NCBI GenBank assembly: GCA_004335835.1
Contig: RWJK01001863.1
Location: 219-64,218 of the forward strand
Reading direction: 5' to 3'
DNA from: Scenedesmus sp. ARA3
Lineage: Eukaryota; Chlorophyta; Chlorophyceae; Sphaeropleales; Scenedesmaceae
DNA length: 64,000 nucleotides
The notes under the pieces were generated by a model. The model had not been told where the DNA came from and made no database searches. It saw only the letters and a program-made list of their open reading frames with translations. Shown here piece after piece: positions 1 through 12,430 of this stretch (within the stretch, counting starts at the first letter, position 1; each line of letters starts with the position of its first letter). The position numbers and the translations under genes were made by a program.

Positions 1-117
1 CTGCTGCTGCTGCTGCTGCTGCTCCTCGTCTTCTATGATGCTGTCCAGCCACTCCTAGCTTGCAGTTTGAACTTGCCCGCCCGCTGGTTGTTGCTGCTGC
101 TCAGCCATCTTTCACTA

Positions 118-122
118 TTACA
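118..122 (-). promoter_or_regulatory. Candidate TGTAA poly(A) signal of the RUN gene
   Basis: TGTAA on the minus strand, about 150 nt downstream of the RUN-gene stop. Chlorophyte nuclear genes commonly use this pentamer. No cleavage-site evidence is available, and a 5-mer occurs often by chance. Confidence 0.25.
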
Positions 123-273
123 CGTTCCGCGTTTCACTTTTCATTTCATTTCAGATTTCATGAAATTTCTTTCACGAGGAGCCAAAACCTGAAATGGAAC
201 ACCCCTGGCCAGGTGCACCTGCAGTCCAGCAGGACTGACAAAACAGCAACAAATCGCATGTAGCTTCAATAAG

Positions 274-1555
274 CTACAGCGGAGGGGCAGGAACGCCGGC
301 TTCAAACAACGCCTGCAGCTCAGGCAGGTCGTTCAGGCTGCTGCTCCTCTTGTGCCTGTGGCCTGGCCTGCTGCTGCGGCCTCCCACACCTGCTCCTGGC
401 AGCTGCACAGCACTGGAGGCATCAGGCGACCTGCTGCGCCTATGCAACGCTGCACCAGCACCTGCAGCGCGATGGAAGCTTCCTATAACACCTAAACCCA
501 GCCCAACATCAGTGTGGCGCGGTGACCTGGCGCTCCGAGCTCTTGCTACTGCTGCCTCCCAGCCTGCACTGCTAGAGCGCCGCATCTCTGCCTGATGCTG
601 ACCTGACGCAGCGCCGCTGCCGCCACTGCCGCTGCTGCTCCTGCCGCCGCCGCTGCTGCTGCTGCCAGTGCCACTGCCTGATCTGCGGACAGTCAGCATG
701 CTAGCTGGTGGCGCAGTCATAGCAGCAGCAAGCTCCTGTTCTATCTTCAGAGCTGCCTCACTCTGCGCACCAGTAGGAGATGCTGCTGCTGCAGCACCTG
801 ACATGCCGTCACTGCTGCTGCCCACGCGCCCTCTGCTGCCCGCCCGCCGCAGCTGCAGCTGCTGCTGATCACTGGCTGCTGCTACTATGGGGCCTCGCGC
901 ATCCCCACTGTCTGACCACACGACTTCTCCTTGCGTTGCAAGCCCTGCTAAACCGCTGGCAGATGAGCTCCTTGAACCGCCGCCAGCAGCTGCCAGCCCA
1001 TCTTCCCAGCTTCCATTGGGACTCCACCACTCAGCATACGCAGCATCACCCGCAGCTGATACAGGAGACAGCGCGCAGCTGCCCTCTGTGGACAGCACAG
1101 CAGCACTGTCAGGAGGGGGCACTCGTACCTCACGTATCTGCGGTACACGTCGCCGTCTGCTGAAAAAGCCTCCACTGCTGCCACCAGGAGCAGGTGCAGC
1201 TGCAGCGGCACTGCTGCCAGCAGCTGGTGATGCTGCTGCATCTGCTGCTGCGCCACCTCCCAGCGTTGACCATAGAAATGTTGGTATGCTTCCGCTCTGC
1301 GCTGCACTGCCGCTGCTAGCAGCACCTGCTGCTGTCTCACTGCCTGCCTCGCCTGCTGCTGCTGGTGCTGCCTGGGCGCTAGTGTTGCTGCTGCCACCAA
1401 ACCCAGGCAAAGCCCCAAACCCTAAGCTGCTGACTGTGCTGCTAAGCCCTCCCAAGAGCTTCCTAGGGTCTGCAATGCCTGCTAAACCACTGCTGACCTT
1501 GCTGCTACCACCGCCTAAGCTGTCCCTGCCACTGCCACCAGCAGATAGATCTACA

Positions 1556-1590
<35 letters not shown>

Positions 1591-4500
1591 AGCATCCACT
1601 GGCAGTGCAAACCTGTGCTGACTCAGCTGCCCAATCTTCTGCAGCAGCTGCTGCAGTGGCTCCTGCTGCAGCAGCAGTGCCTCTGGTGCATACCAGACAC
1701 CTAATGCATCAGGGTTGGCAGCTAGCGTTGACAGCCGCACGCCTAGCAGCTGCTCATTCAGGCTTGCGCGTACCCACAAGTCCAGCTTTGCTGCAGGAGG
1801 GCTGGCGCGCGCTGCTTTCATGCGTGCTATGCCGTCTGCCCCTAACATGAGGCGCGGGTGCTGCTTGCTGCCATGCTGCAGCGCTTGCAGGACCTGCAAA
1901 ACCATACCAAGATGGTGCCAGGACCCACATGTAACTATCCTCTCTCAAAACGCAACAAACAAAGGGAAGGCGTTGGGATTGAGACTAGCCTTCAGTGCAA
2001 CATCAGTGCTTGCTGCTGCCGTGTCATGAGGCTCAGCAGATGGAACAATGCATGCACACATCTGTAGGGGTGCATCTGTAGCATGATGCCATTCACAGGT
2101 GTCTGGAGGTTCAGCGTAGTCAAGTCACTGCTGTTGCTGTAACTTACCCCAAAGGCAGCCACGGCTTGCCTTGGCAGCCAGCCTCCCAACACATCCCTGG
2201 CAGCAGCAGCAGCCTTACTGCTGCTGCTGCTGCTGTCCTGCTCCTTGGCCCCTGCAGATTGGGTGTTGCGCAGCCCATGGTTCAGAGCTTGCTGAATCAG
2301 CAGCACCAGCAGCAGCAGTGGCTCACAGTCATCACCCAGACAGCCCTTGCTCACAGCAGCAGCACGATCAACCTGCTCACATGCATCAAGCAGCTGCTGC
2401 AGCAGCTGCAAGCCCTCGCGCTGCATTTGCTGCGCTACTGCTTTGGCTTCCGCTTCTGCTGTTGCTGCTGCTGCTGCTTTTGGGGAGGCCGGAGAAGCAG
2501 CACCATGCCTGGCTGCCTTGCCGGCACCAGCCTGCTTCAGACGTGTCATCACAGACCACATGTCGCCTTCAAGGACATCCTCCTCATCACCTACTCTGTC
2601 AGCAGCAGGACTACCTGCTGCTGTTGTGCTGCTGCCTTGCTGCGGGTGGTCTAAGCTGTTCCTGTTGCTGCTGCGCTGCAGCTTGCCAAGCAAGCCTGCT
2701 CTGCTGTGCCAGCCAGGGGCGTGGCTGCTGCTGGCCCTGCTCACTGCTGCTGCTGCTGCTTGCTGCGTGCCAACTGGAGTGAGGACCAGCTCTATAGGTT
2801 TGGCACTAGCAGGATCCGCAGAGACCCGTAGCTGTACACTAAGCAGCATTGGCTCAACCAACGAGGTGCTGTCATCACCTCCTCCTGCTGCTGCTGCTGC
2901 TGTGGCGGCTGCTGAGCCCTGCCTTTTGCTGAAGAAGCTTGAAAGCCTCCTGCCAGAAGCTTCAGATGTAACAGCTGTTGCCGCTGCCGCTGCTGCCGCT
3001 GCTGCTGCTGCTGCTGTTGTTGTTGTTATTGTTGTTGTTGCCAAACCTGTACTGCTGCCAGGCTCTCCAAGTTGAGCTGCGGCTGCAAACACAGAGGGTC
3101 CTGCTGTGCCACTGTCCCTTGTGCTGCTGCTGTCACCAGCATGTGCTGCTGCGGCAGCTGGTGGCTTCCTGCTGCCTCCTGCACGCGCCGCAAAGCCCTT
3201 GACGGCAGCAAAAGGCTGAGTGATCATCGCTCCCACCACTGCCTCCCCTGCTGCTGTGACAGCATCGGTCAGCTCTTGCCCGGCTGCTGCTGACTGGTGC
3301 AGCCCAGCAGCGGCTGAGTGCTGCAGCCCTTGCAGGAGCCCTTTCACTGCATCAGCACCAGCACCCAGCAGCTTGCTGCTGCTGCTGCTGCTACTGCTGC
3401 CAGCACTCGCCTTGCTGGCTGTTGCGGGCTGGCTGTCCTTTGGTGGCTGCACCTGCAGCAGCAGCTGCACGCGTGGCTGAGCATCCGCAGCTGCCTTGTC
3501 TATTGGACTCACTACCAGCAGCTGCACCCTCACCAGCACGTCCTGCACTTGAGCTTGCTCAGCAGCTGCTGAGCCAAGGTTGTGTTTGGCGTCCACATTT
3601 GTGCTGCTGCTGCTGCTGCTGGCATTGGCCGCCTTTTGGCGCCCAAAGGCGCCAAGGGGAAGCCTTTGACTGGACAACCTGCCAACTAAGCCAGCACCTT
3701 GCTTGCCAGGTGTTTGGCCATGATCCTGCGCCTGCTGCTGCTGCTGCCGCTGCTGTGTCACACCTGCTACATCCTGCTGCTGCTGCGGCGGCGGCTGGCT
3801 GCTGTGGGGCTGCAGGTCCTCCTCTGTCTGAATGTGCACAGGCGTAGCTGGCTGGCCAGTGTCCTGCGCTGCTTGCTGCTGCAGGTACCTGTCATATGGT
3901 GTGGCTGGGAGCAGTTCCTGCAAGCCCGCATTGCATCACAAGCACAGCAGTGCATGTCAGGTCAGCGTGGGCACCCATGTGCACAGCTGTGCTGCTCTCA
4001 CAAGTCGTGCCAGGCTAGATACTCCACGCCGTGCAAGATGTTTTGCTGGTGCAGATACTGCGTCTGCTCATTTTAGAAGAAAACGCTGTACACATGTAGC
4101 AAATCCATGCCGAAAGTTGGAGGCTGCACAGGATTGTGCTGGTGCCACTCCTGTGCTGCCTCCTCTCCTGATTCTGCACTGTTGCCACCACTTCCACGCG
4201 CCAAAATCTCCATCAACCGGCATTTGCCAGCACCGCAGTGCTTATACCCTCGCCTCTGCTGCCCAACCGCTGCTCTACAGTGCCCACCTTGAGTTGCTGC
4301 AGCTGTGCCACCAGGCGCTCTGCTGCTTTGGCGTCCCGTATCAGTGCATCACGTGTGTAGGCTGTGATGATTTGCGGCTGGCTGCGCAGGCGCTGCACCA
4401 GTGTGACCAGAGATCCGTCATCTATGGCCTGCAGGAAGCAATTATGAGTAATCCTTAGTAGACGATCATGGATGATGGATGACGGATGACTGCAAGCACG

Positions 4501-5080
4501 GCAGCCAAGGTAGTTTGAGGTTGGTCAGCTGCTCCGTGTGCTCAGTCTCCACGGTGGTGGTGCACAGAGGTAGTATGCTGACGCAATGATTGCTGAGAAT
4601 CTGCTGCTGCTGTGGGCAGCCACAGCAGTTGCTGCTGCCTAGGTAAGCACTACCGTGACGTTCAGCCTGTTGCGCTTGCATGCAACTGCACTGTCGCATG
4701 TGGGGTCTGCTTCCTGCGAGCAAAGGCCTAATGCACCAAACCCAGATGGCAGCTGCATGCAGGACTTGCAGGAAACCTCGCCCTGCAGCTGCTTTAGTCC
4801 TTTTAATCACCTGCAGCACCCACGCCTGCACAGGATCCGTGCCAGCACACACATCTACCAGCGTCTGCGCCTTCTCAACGCTGGGCGACAGTTGAATGGG
4901 GAAGGCACGCGTTGCTGCAGTGACAACACTCCACACTGAGCCGCTGACAGCTCGATTGCCCTTCAGGCCATGCTGTAGGGCGGTTGGGTGCAGCAGCGGT
5001 GGAGTAACGCGCACGGGATTATGGGTGGGCAGCGGCGTAACCACTTCACTTGCAATGCAGGCTCGGTGCAAAGGTTGCAC
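274..5080 (-). CDS. RUN-domain protein with long low-complexity linkers
   Basis: Four-exon model: 5080-4811, 4428-4288, 3917-2148 and 1893-274. All joins are phase 0, giving about 1266 aa. The exon 3 donor is GTAAGT and the exon 2 donor is GTGGGC. Exon 1 could instead run to 4766 with a weaker GTCCTG donor, adding 15 codons. The RUN domain is assembled across the exon 3/4 join. Exon 3 supplies an acidic [18 protein letters not shown] helix and a GGWLPRQAVAAFG segment. Exon 4 supplies LDLWVRASLNEQLL and a WYAPEALL block, which match the conserved RUN core (W-R-x-x-LNE followed by YYEP-x-ALL). RUN domains bind small GTPases of the Rab/Rap type in membrane traffic. The N-terminal half is helical with long Ser/Gln/Ala tracts, and the C-terminal tail is Ser/Gly-rich. 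No FYVE or PX domain is visible. The domain call is fairly sure; the start codon and the partner GTPase are not known. Confidence 0.6.
1909..1945 (+). repeat. Copy 1 of a dispersed ~30-bp element
   Basis: Contains the core GGTGCCAGGACCCACATG followed by TAACTATCCTC. It lies in the third intron of the RUN gene, antisense to that gene. Related copies occur near 30490, 43350 and 58270. Confidence 0.55.
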
Positions 5081-6336
5081 ATGGGTAGATGATCACAGCG
5101 CACAGATCAATGATGAGTCAGGGTTTGTAAGACAAGATTGGCTGCATGTGGCAACACGGCGCGCATGCAGCTCACCTCAAGCCACGACAGAAGAGCAGCA
5201 GCAACACAGGATTGTGCACTCTCTGCACCAGGGCTGCTGTGGAGCAGTCCAAACGCAGATGATAACCTCCCTTCCACATCAGACATTGTTGCAGGCTGCC
5301 TACATTGAGCTGCTCTCTGTTAAGCGGTCATGCGTACAGTTGCACCGATCCTGTAGGGTTGTTCTGGAAAAGCCAGCTGCTAGAAGTTGCTGCAGCAAAG
5401 AATACAATTCTTAGCGGAATGCCAAGCGCAACGACACCAAGCACGTTGCTGACGTTCGATGCGGGCCGGGGGAATGATGACCACCTGTCATTAACTTGGG
5501 CTCGTAGGCTCTCAAGCCTCGGCTTACTCCGCATGCTATCGGAACAGCTGAAGTAAGACTTGCGACGTTGTTGGAAGCATATTAATTTAAAAGCGGGAAC
5601 GCCTAGGGATGGCAACATGACCTCCTTGATTGTGTTTGGCACCCTCCTCTCATCAAACAATATTTCAAGTGATGCTATAGATTGAGGAATATGTCGTCGA
5701 AGCGCGTACGTTCTGGTCTGTGAAGTTTACTTCATTTCATACAACCTACCTTGGCATTGTTCTGGCTGGTGCTTGGACAGAAGCAAATAATCCAACGCAG
5801 GGGGCTTTTCTGGGTCCCGTAGTGGTGGAGCTTCACAAACATCGCAGGTATGCTGTGGGTGGCGGGCATTGTAGGCACGCTGTATGCAGCCCCGGGACAC
5901 AACGCATGCTGATCAACAGCGTGAAGTGCGGTTGGCACCGTGCTAGGACATGTGCAGGCTCGGTTTTACACGATGCAACCCACCCGGCTTGCATGGTGTC
6001 GTGCCTTTCTTCATCGCCCCTCCACGTCCCGTGTTGTAGATGAACGCACGCCTTCTTCAGATAGAATCATGTTCATATTATGTTGATTTGTGATGATCTA
6101 CGGCTAGCCTGTTCAAGCTCCAGTAAAAGGCCTAGTCACCACTTGGGGTCTGCTGCTGTCCTGCCTGCCTGCCGCAGGTAGCAAGTTCGACTTCAGCTAG
6201 CTGTACAGGATGCCACAGAAGGCTCAGTTCCTTCTGCAGCTTGCGCAGGCGGCTGCCAGAGGTGCGTCTCTCTCTGTTTATCGCAGCTTGGCAGTGGATG
6301 TGCTGTGCTGGGCCATGCCAGGCTTGAAACTCACCC
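5081..6336. other. Divergent intergenic region, RUN gene / OPR gene
   Basis: About 1.26 kb between two divergent genes. It presumably holds both promoters and possibly unrecognised 5' exons. No open frame here shows family features. The OPR gene's true first exon may lie in 6180-6336, where acceptor-like CCGCAG and TTGCGCAG sequences occur. Otherwise nothing recognisable. Confidence 0.4.
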
Positions 6337-9300
6337 ATGTGTCATCGCCCTTTGTGTTCCTTTTGCGCAGTAGAGACTAGGCAGCAGGCTGCGCTGCCTC
6401 AGGTTGCTGTAAATGTCTGGGACACGCTCACCGGAAGCCATGCACCGCCTCTGCAGCAGCAGCCAGGCAGCGGCAGCAGGGCGCAGCACAAGGTAGAGCA
6501 GCAGCGCAGCGTGGCTGCCTCAGCAGCAGCCAGCGATAGGCTTTCATCTGGGCTGGGACTGCTGCACATCAGCAAGTCCCTTGCAGGACAGGTGGGTTGG
6601 CAGATTCGATGAGTGTACCACGTACACGTCAACATGACAGCAGTCTGTTTGCAGGACAGTCGCTGCAGCGATGGCTCTGCACATGCTTAACAGGCGGTGA
6701 CCTGAACAGTTGCACGTCGATAGATGCTCAAAGAATGGCCAAGTGAACAAAGCAGCAGCTGGTTCTTTGTTTGTGCGCAGCGGACATCAACGAGTCATTC
6801 GTTGGCATGTATGGCACCGCTGTGCACACCGTTCAACACACTCCTGCTCCTGCTGCAGGATGCTGCGCCACACCACTACCCTGCGCACCTGCTTGCGCAG
6901 GCGCACCTTGCAGGCAGTCACTGGGGCCAGCACCCCCACCTGACTGGCAGCATTGCAGCGGACACTGCTGCACTTTATGACACTAGCAGCCACACGCAGC
7001 ACCAGCAGCAGCTTGCAGGACTGCCGCGGCACCCTGCCGCGGCACTGCCGGGGCTAAGTGGCGGACTGGGTCCCTTGCAGAGCTGCCTGCCGCTGCGTCC
7101 GGCTGCTCCTGGCTTGGGCAGCCTTGACGCAAACAACCGCTCGGGCAGCAGCGGCTCTCTGGGCCCAGGTGGCATGCGCAAGCCGCGCTACAACAACAGC
7201 ATCAGCTTGAACAAGCAGATCATGAACACTCACAGCGCGCGCGAGCTGCACACGATTGTGCGGTCAAAGGGAGCTGGCTTCGACTTCTTCAACATCAGCA
7301 GCGCCATCGCGCGCGTGCCAAAGCTTGTGGGCCCTGCTGGCGGCGTGCAGGTGGGCTGGCTTTGTAGTTGGGCGTTGCCCTTGGAGTGTTGGTGTTTGTG
7401 CTGAGCGCTCAAACGGTGTCGGTGGCATGCTGCAGAGCAACAAATGTGCAAAGTGGGCCCCGTTGTGTGCATCCGTGAACCTGCGTGCACAGCAACGGCG
7501 TGCTTATTGTCACTGCTAATGCACTAACAAGCTGCTGCTCCTGCTGCCTCCTCCTCCTCTTGTTGCAACCCCCCTGGTCAAAACAAAACAGAATGACAGC
7601 ACTGCCAAGGCGCTGGTTGATGACCTGGCGTCGCTCATGGCGTCCAACATCAACACCTTTGATGCGCGCGGACTCGCCAACAGCGCATGGGCCTTTGGCA
7701 AGCTCAAGTATGCACCCAACCAGAAGCTGCCGCAGCTGATTGCAGCAGCAGCAATCACCAAGATGGACGTGTTCAGCGCGCAGAACCTGAGCAACCTGCT
7801 GTGGAGCTTCGTGTACCTGCACCACAGGGACGAGGCGCTGATGGCGGCAGTGGCCAAGAAGGTGAGGTTTGGACGCAGATATATGTACTCAGGCTCGTGA
7901 GTTTGTTACGCTATTGCCATGTGTCTGATGCTCGGGGATGTGCGTATCTTCAGCGACTTGCATGCTTGCAGCATGTTGGGGCCTGCTGTGTCTGACTCAC
8001 TCTGCTGACTCAGCATGCGCTTGCTCACCTGGACCTTGACCTGCTGCCTCTGCAGGTGGTGTCCAAGGTGACTGAGTTCAAGCCGCAGGAGCTGGCCAAC
8101 GTGGTGTGGGCCTTTGCCAGCATGGACCACTACGAGCCGCACCTCATGGACGTTGTCGGTGCGTGGCTGCGCATGCTTCTGGCTTTTGGCTAAGCGTGCT
8201 GTTGCATGTGTGTGTCCATGCATGACATCCACAGCAGCAGCGGGAACATGCATGTGGCCCTCAGGGCACAATCATCCTGTGGAAGTTCTTTCCTGCAAGT
8301 GTGCGTGTCATGTACACTGCTCAGATTTTTGACTGCTGACTGGCAATCACCAGGTTATCAGCGTATGTAGGCTGCATCTCAATCTTGCTGTTTGCTGGGC
8401 TTCCCGCATGCAGGTGCGCGTGCGCTGGCGCTGGTTGACCAGTTCAAGGAGCAGGAGCTGAGCAACGTGGTGTGGGCGTTTGCGAAGCTGCACCACTACG
8501 AGCAGGGCCTGTTTGCGCACCTGCTGGCTGCAGTGAAGGCCAAGCTGCCACACTTCCTGCCCCAGGTGGGTGTAATTGAGCTGTCTTTAACAATAGGTAG
8601 GCTGGAAAAGCTTGAACTAAACGTGGTACATGCTGTTGCGCACCCCATTAGCTGCTGAATCATGGCTGTGAATGCCGTGCGCTGCTGCACTGGCTGCTGA
8701 ATCATGGCTGGGAATGCCGTGCGCTGCTGCACTGCATGACAACCCAGCGTGCCACACAACCCTGCACTGTGAACATTAATCCAAGCTGACCATCTGCGCA
8801 ATGATGCATGCGATCCTGCAGGGAGTGTCCAACATCGCGTGGGCGCTGGCAACAGCCGGGCACCGCGACGAGCCGCTCTTCGAGCAGCTGCTGGCGCACT
8901 GCGTGTCCGACATCAGCTCCTATGACGTGCAAGGCCTCAGCAACCTGCTGTGGGCTTGTGCAACGCTGGGCCACAGGGACCCCACCTTCCTGCAAGCCGT
9001 GCTGCAGGTGCGGTGAACACGGACCAGCTTGTTCCTGTGTCACTGTTGCAATGTTTGCAGCATAATGTGATGCGCAGGAAGCATACACACATGTAGGCTG
9101 GGATGTTGAACTGACACAGTACTGTAGGCAAATACATGACAGGGCAAAATACGTGTCCTGCTTTTGCTTTCGCTCTGTCAGTAAAGTTACTGTTGCTGTG
9201 TCGGGCAGGACTAAACTTGCAGGACCGTTGTAACTGGTGTCTATCCGCTGCTGTTTGTTACTTTGTTGTCCCCGCAGGAGTGCACTGCGCGCATCGAGCG

Positions 9301-12300
9301 CATGAGCAGCCAGAACCTGAGCAATGCGCTGTGGGCATGTGCTGCCCTGGGCCATGCTGACAGCCGCATGCTGGGCACATGGGCAGAGGCAGTGCTGCAC
9401 AAGCTGGACATGTTCGAGCCACAGGTGTGTTATGTTTGACCATGTTTGGCTGCCTTTGACTGGGGCTGTTTTTGACTGGCATAGAGGACTGCCGTTCTGA
9501 CTTGGTGGTATTGATCATTTCAACCCCAACTGCTGCGTAGCTGCCGCTGGGTGTTGGCCACCTGCTTGGTTGCAGCGCGTATGCTGACACACCGCTGCTG
9601 CTGCTGCTGCTGCTGCATGTTTCCTGCAGGGCCTGAGCAACACCGCGTGGGCGTTTGCCAAGCTCGGCTTCAGCAGCCCTGTGCTGTTTGAGGCACTGGC
9701 TGAGGCTGCACTAGGCAAGCTGGATGCCTTCACTGCACAGGGGCTGAGCAATACCGCCTGGGCGTATGCCACCATGGGCCACTACCACCCTGCACTTGTG
9801 CAGCAGCTGGCTGAGCAGGTGAGCGCTGCAGGCTGTGGATGACATTAGATAATCAGCGCCTGTTATTATCTTGTCACGCGTGCAGCTTTGCAGGCACTGC
9901 GTATGCTTCTTACAAAACAAAATGGGTCACCGACACAGCCTGTCCAATCACACACAGTTACCACGGATGTCGTTCACAGTCTTACGGCAACTGTCTGCTG
10001 CTGCAGGTGGCCCGCCAGGTCAGCGCCTTCAACGCACAGAACTGCAGCATGAGCGCCTGGGCCTTCGCCACGCTGCGCCACTACCACCCTGCCCTCTTCG
10101 ATGCCCTGCTAGAGCAGCTGGCTGCACAGCTGCCAGCTGGCGTGGAGCCGCAGAACATCGCCAACAGCCTGTGGGCGTTTGCGCGCGCGGGGCACCCCCT
10201 GGGCGTGCATACGGAGCCGCTGGTGGCAGCAGCCAAGGCGCTGCTGCCGCAGATGAACCAGCAGGAGCTGTGCAACACTGCGTGGGCGCTGGGCGTGCTG
10301 GGCCAGCTGGACCGCGACACCTGGCAGCAGTTCTGCAACTGCCTCGGCAACGTGCAAGGTGGGTGCAGGAACTGCCGTTGCAGCGGGTTGGTTTTGCAGC
10401 ATGGTTTAAGCAGAGTTCACTTGTGAGGCTGCAGGCGCATGTTGTGCTGCTATAATGAGCTCTCATCAAACGTGTGGCATGACTGACATGCTCTGCGCTG
10501 TTGCTGCCTGCAGGCCTTACTCCTGAGGGCGTGCACCAAGCCTTCCATGCACAGCTGATGCTGCACAGCCAGCTGGCCCGCGAGGCAGGCGTGCCTCTGG
10601 CCTCACTGCCTGCGGAGCAGCTGCCCACACTACCTGAGCCGCTGCACAGCCATGCTCACTACATGTGGCTCACTTCAGCTGTGGATGTACACATCAGCAA
10701 GCTGCAGGCTGATGTCAGCGCTGCACTGCTGGTGGCAGGCATTCCCAACAGTATGGAGTGGCTGACAGATGATGGCCTCTTCTCAATTGATATTGCGTTC
10801 CAGGTGCGTGATGCGTGCGTGTGAGCTTTTGAGTGCATGATTTACTATGGTGTTGCTGTCCAGGTCAGCAATGACTCATCCAAGCAGGTATCAGGCACAT
10901 GCAAGAGCAGTGTGATTGTGTGCAGGTGCGTGTTCTGCTTTTTGTGATTTTCCAGCCTTGTGCAGACACGCATCAGCCGCCAGCTGCGTGCTGACTTGTG
11001 CTGCTGCTGCTGCTCCTGCTGTTGCAGGTTGATGGCCAGCCTGTGGCAGTGGAGGTTGATGGCAGCCACCACTACACCAACAGCACGCCACACATCCCCC
11101 TTAGCGAGGTGCTTGTGCGCCGCCGGCTGCTGCAGGTGGGTTGACATTCAACAGCAAATATAATCATCAGACACTTGTCCTGCACGATGGTCTGCACACA
11201 GCACCCGCCCAGCTGCATAGTGTGTTGGACATGTGGCTTGAATATATTGATGCAGCTGTGCAGCGGAAAGTTGCCTGCTGCAGCTGTTTTGCTGCACGCT
11301 TATGCTTTTGTGCATGTGCTGACCTGTGCTGAATTTGCTCTGCCTTTGTGCTGCTGTTATTGCAACCACAGGACCGTGGCTGGAAGGTGGTCAACATCGG
11401 CTACCTTGACTGGGAGATGCTGCCAGATGACCAGCAGACCAAGGCAGCAGCACTGCTGCAGCTGGTTGCATCCGAGCTTGGCCCCAACACCAACTGGCAG
11501 CAGGTGGGACCGCCAGCTGGCTGCCAGGAGTCGTCTCAGCTTGCACAGCAGCAGCAGCAGATGATGCGGCGCCAAAGCCAGACCAATGGCAACGGCAGCA
11601 CTGCCACTGCATGGGGCTCAGCTGCCGCGGCAGCGGTTGCTGCTGCTGTGGGCGGTGACAGCTGCAGCGGGCTTGTTGCGCAGCGCGGTGCGTTCGGTGG
11701 ATACAGTACTGCCGCAGTTCAGGGCGGTTTGGGAGGATATGGAATGCTCGACATGAGTGGGCTGACTGCAGCTAATACCTCTCAGTTTGGTGGTGTCAGC
11801 AGCAGCAACAGCAGTAACTCTGCTTGGGGTCTTGGCCTTGGTGGGTGGGGCGGCATTGGTGGCCCGGCATGGGGTGCTAATACAGCCAGCCCCTGGGTGC
11901 CTGCCAGCAGCAGTGCTGTCGCTGCTGCTGCAGATGCAGCACAAGCCAGCATGCTGCATAGGCTGCAGGCACAGCAGCAGCAACAGCAGGTACAACGCAT
12001 GTGGGAGAGTGGCTATGCGGCAGGCGCAGCAGCAGCTGCTGCAGCTGCAGCTGCCGGCCCTAGCCAGCGCATGTCACCCGAGCATCTGGTGGTGGGTGGG
12101 CCCACAAGGGCGTCCTCTGCTTGCCGCGGCAGTGGCAGCAGCAGCAGCACCAATGTTGCAGCAATAGGCGAGGGCCGTGCTTCATTGGCTTCGTCTCCTG
12201 GGTCGAGCAAGGCTGGCAGTTGCTGTGACGAGCAGGCAGCAGGGCCGACGGCCGCAGCTGGTAATGATTTGCGCACTGCAAGTGTTGCGGGCAGTGCTGG

Positions 12301-12430
12301 CAGCTTTACTCGTGCAGCGTCTTCGCAGTGGGTTGAGAGCCCCAATGATGGTGGTATTCGCATGCCTGCGTTCACCTGGGGTGACCCCTTGACCAGCAGC
12401 ATCTGGGGCCCTGCTGGTGGCCAGGCTTGA
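6337..12430 (+). CDS. OPR-repeat protein with RAP domain
   Basis: Twelve-exon model: 6337-6591, 6859-7350, 7592-7861, 8056-8158, 8414-8565, 8822-9007, 9278-9424, 9630-9818, 10007-10358, 10514-10803, 11028-11135 and 11372-12430. All phases close, giving about 1200 aa; the start is provisional. From 7.2 to 10.4 kb there are about twelve ~38-aa octotricopeptide-type repeats, recognisable by L-x-N-x-x-WAFA-x-L cores (for example LANSAWAFGKL, LSNVVWAFAKL, LSNTAWAYATM, IANSLWAFARA). A RAP domain follows, with DGQPVAVEVDGSHHY in the 11028 exon and WKVVNIGYLDWEML at the start of the last exon. OPR-RAP proteins of green algae act in chloroplasts or mitochondria as transcript-specific stability, splicing or translation factors; the target RNA here cannot be told. 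About 300 residues of Gly/Ser/Ala/Gln-rich sequence follow the RAP domain, which is unusual because RAP normally ends the protein. Confidence 0.82.
8651..8735. repeat. Two-copy 42-bp tandem repeat in an OPR-gene intron
   Basis: A GCTGCTGAATCATGGCTG unit with its following sequence is repeated with a 42-bp period and one or two mismatches. It lies in the intron between exons 8414-8565 and 8822-9007. Confidence 0.6.

Noticed and set aside
887..1621. Plus-strand 244-codon open frame
   Set aside because: Antisense to the RUN-gene last exon; it is low-complexity Pro/Ala/Leu from CTG triplets.
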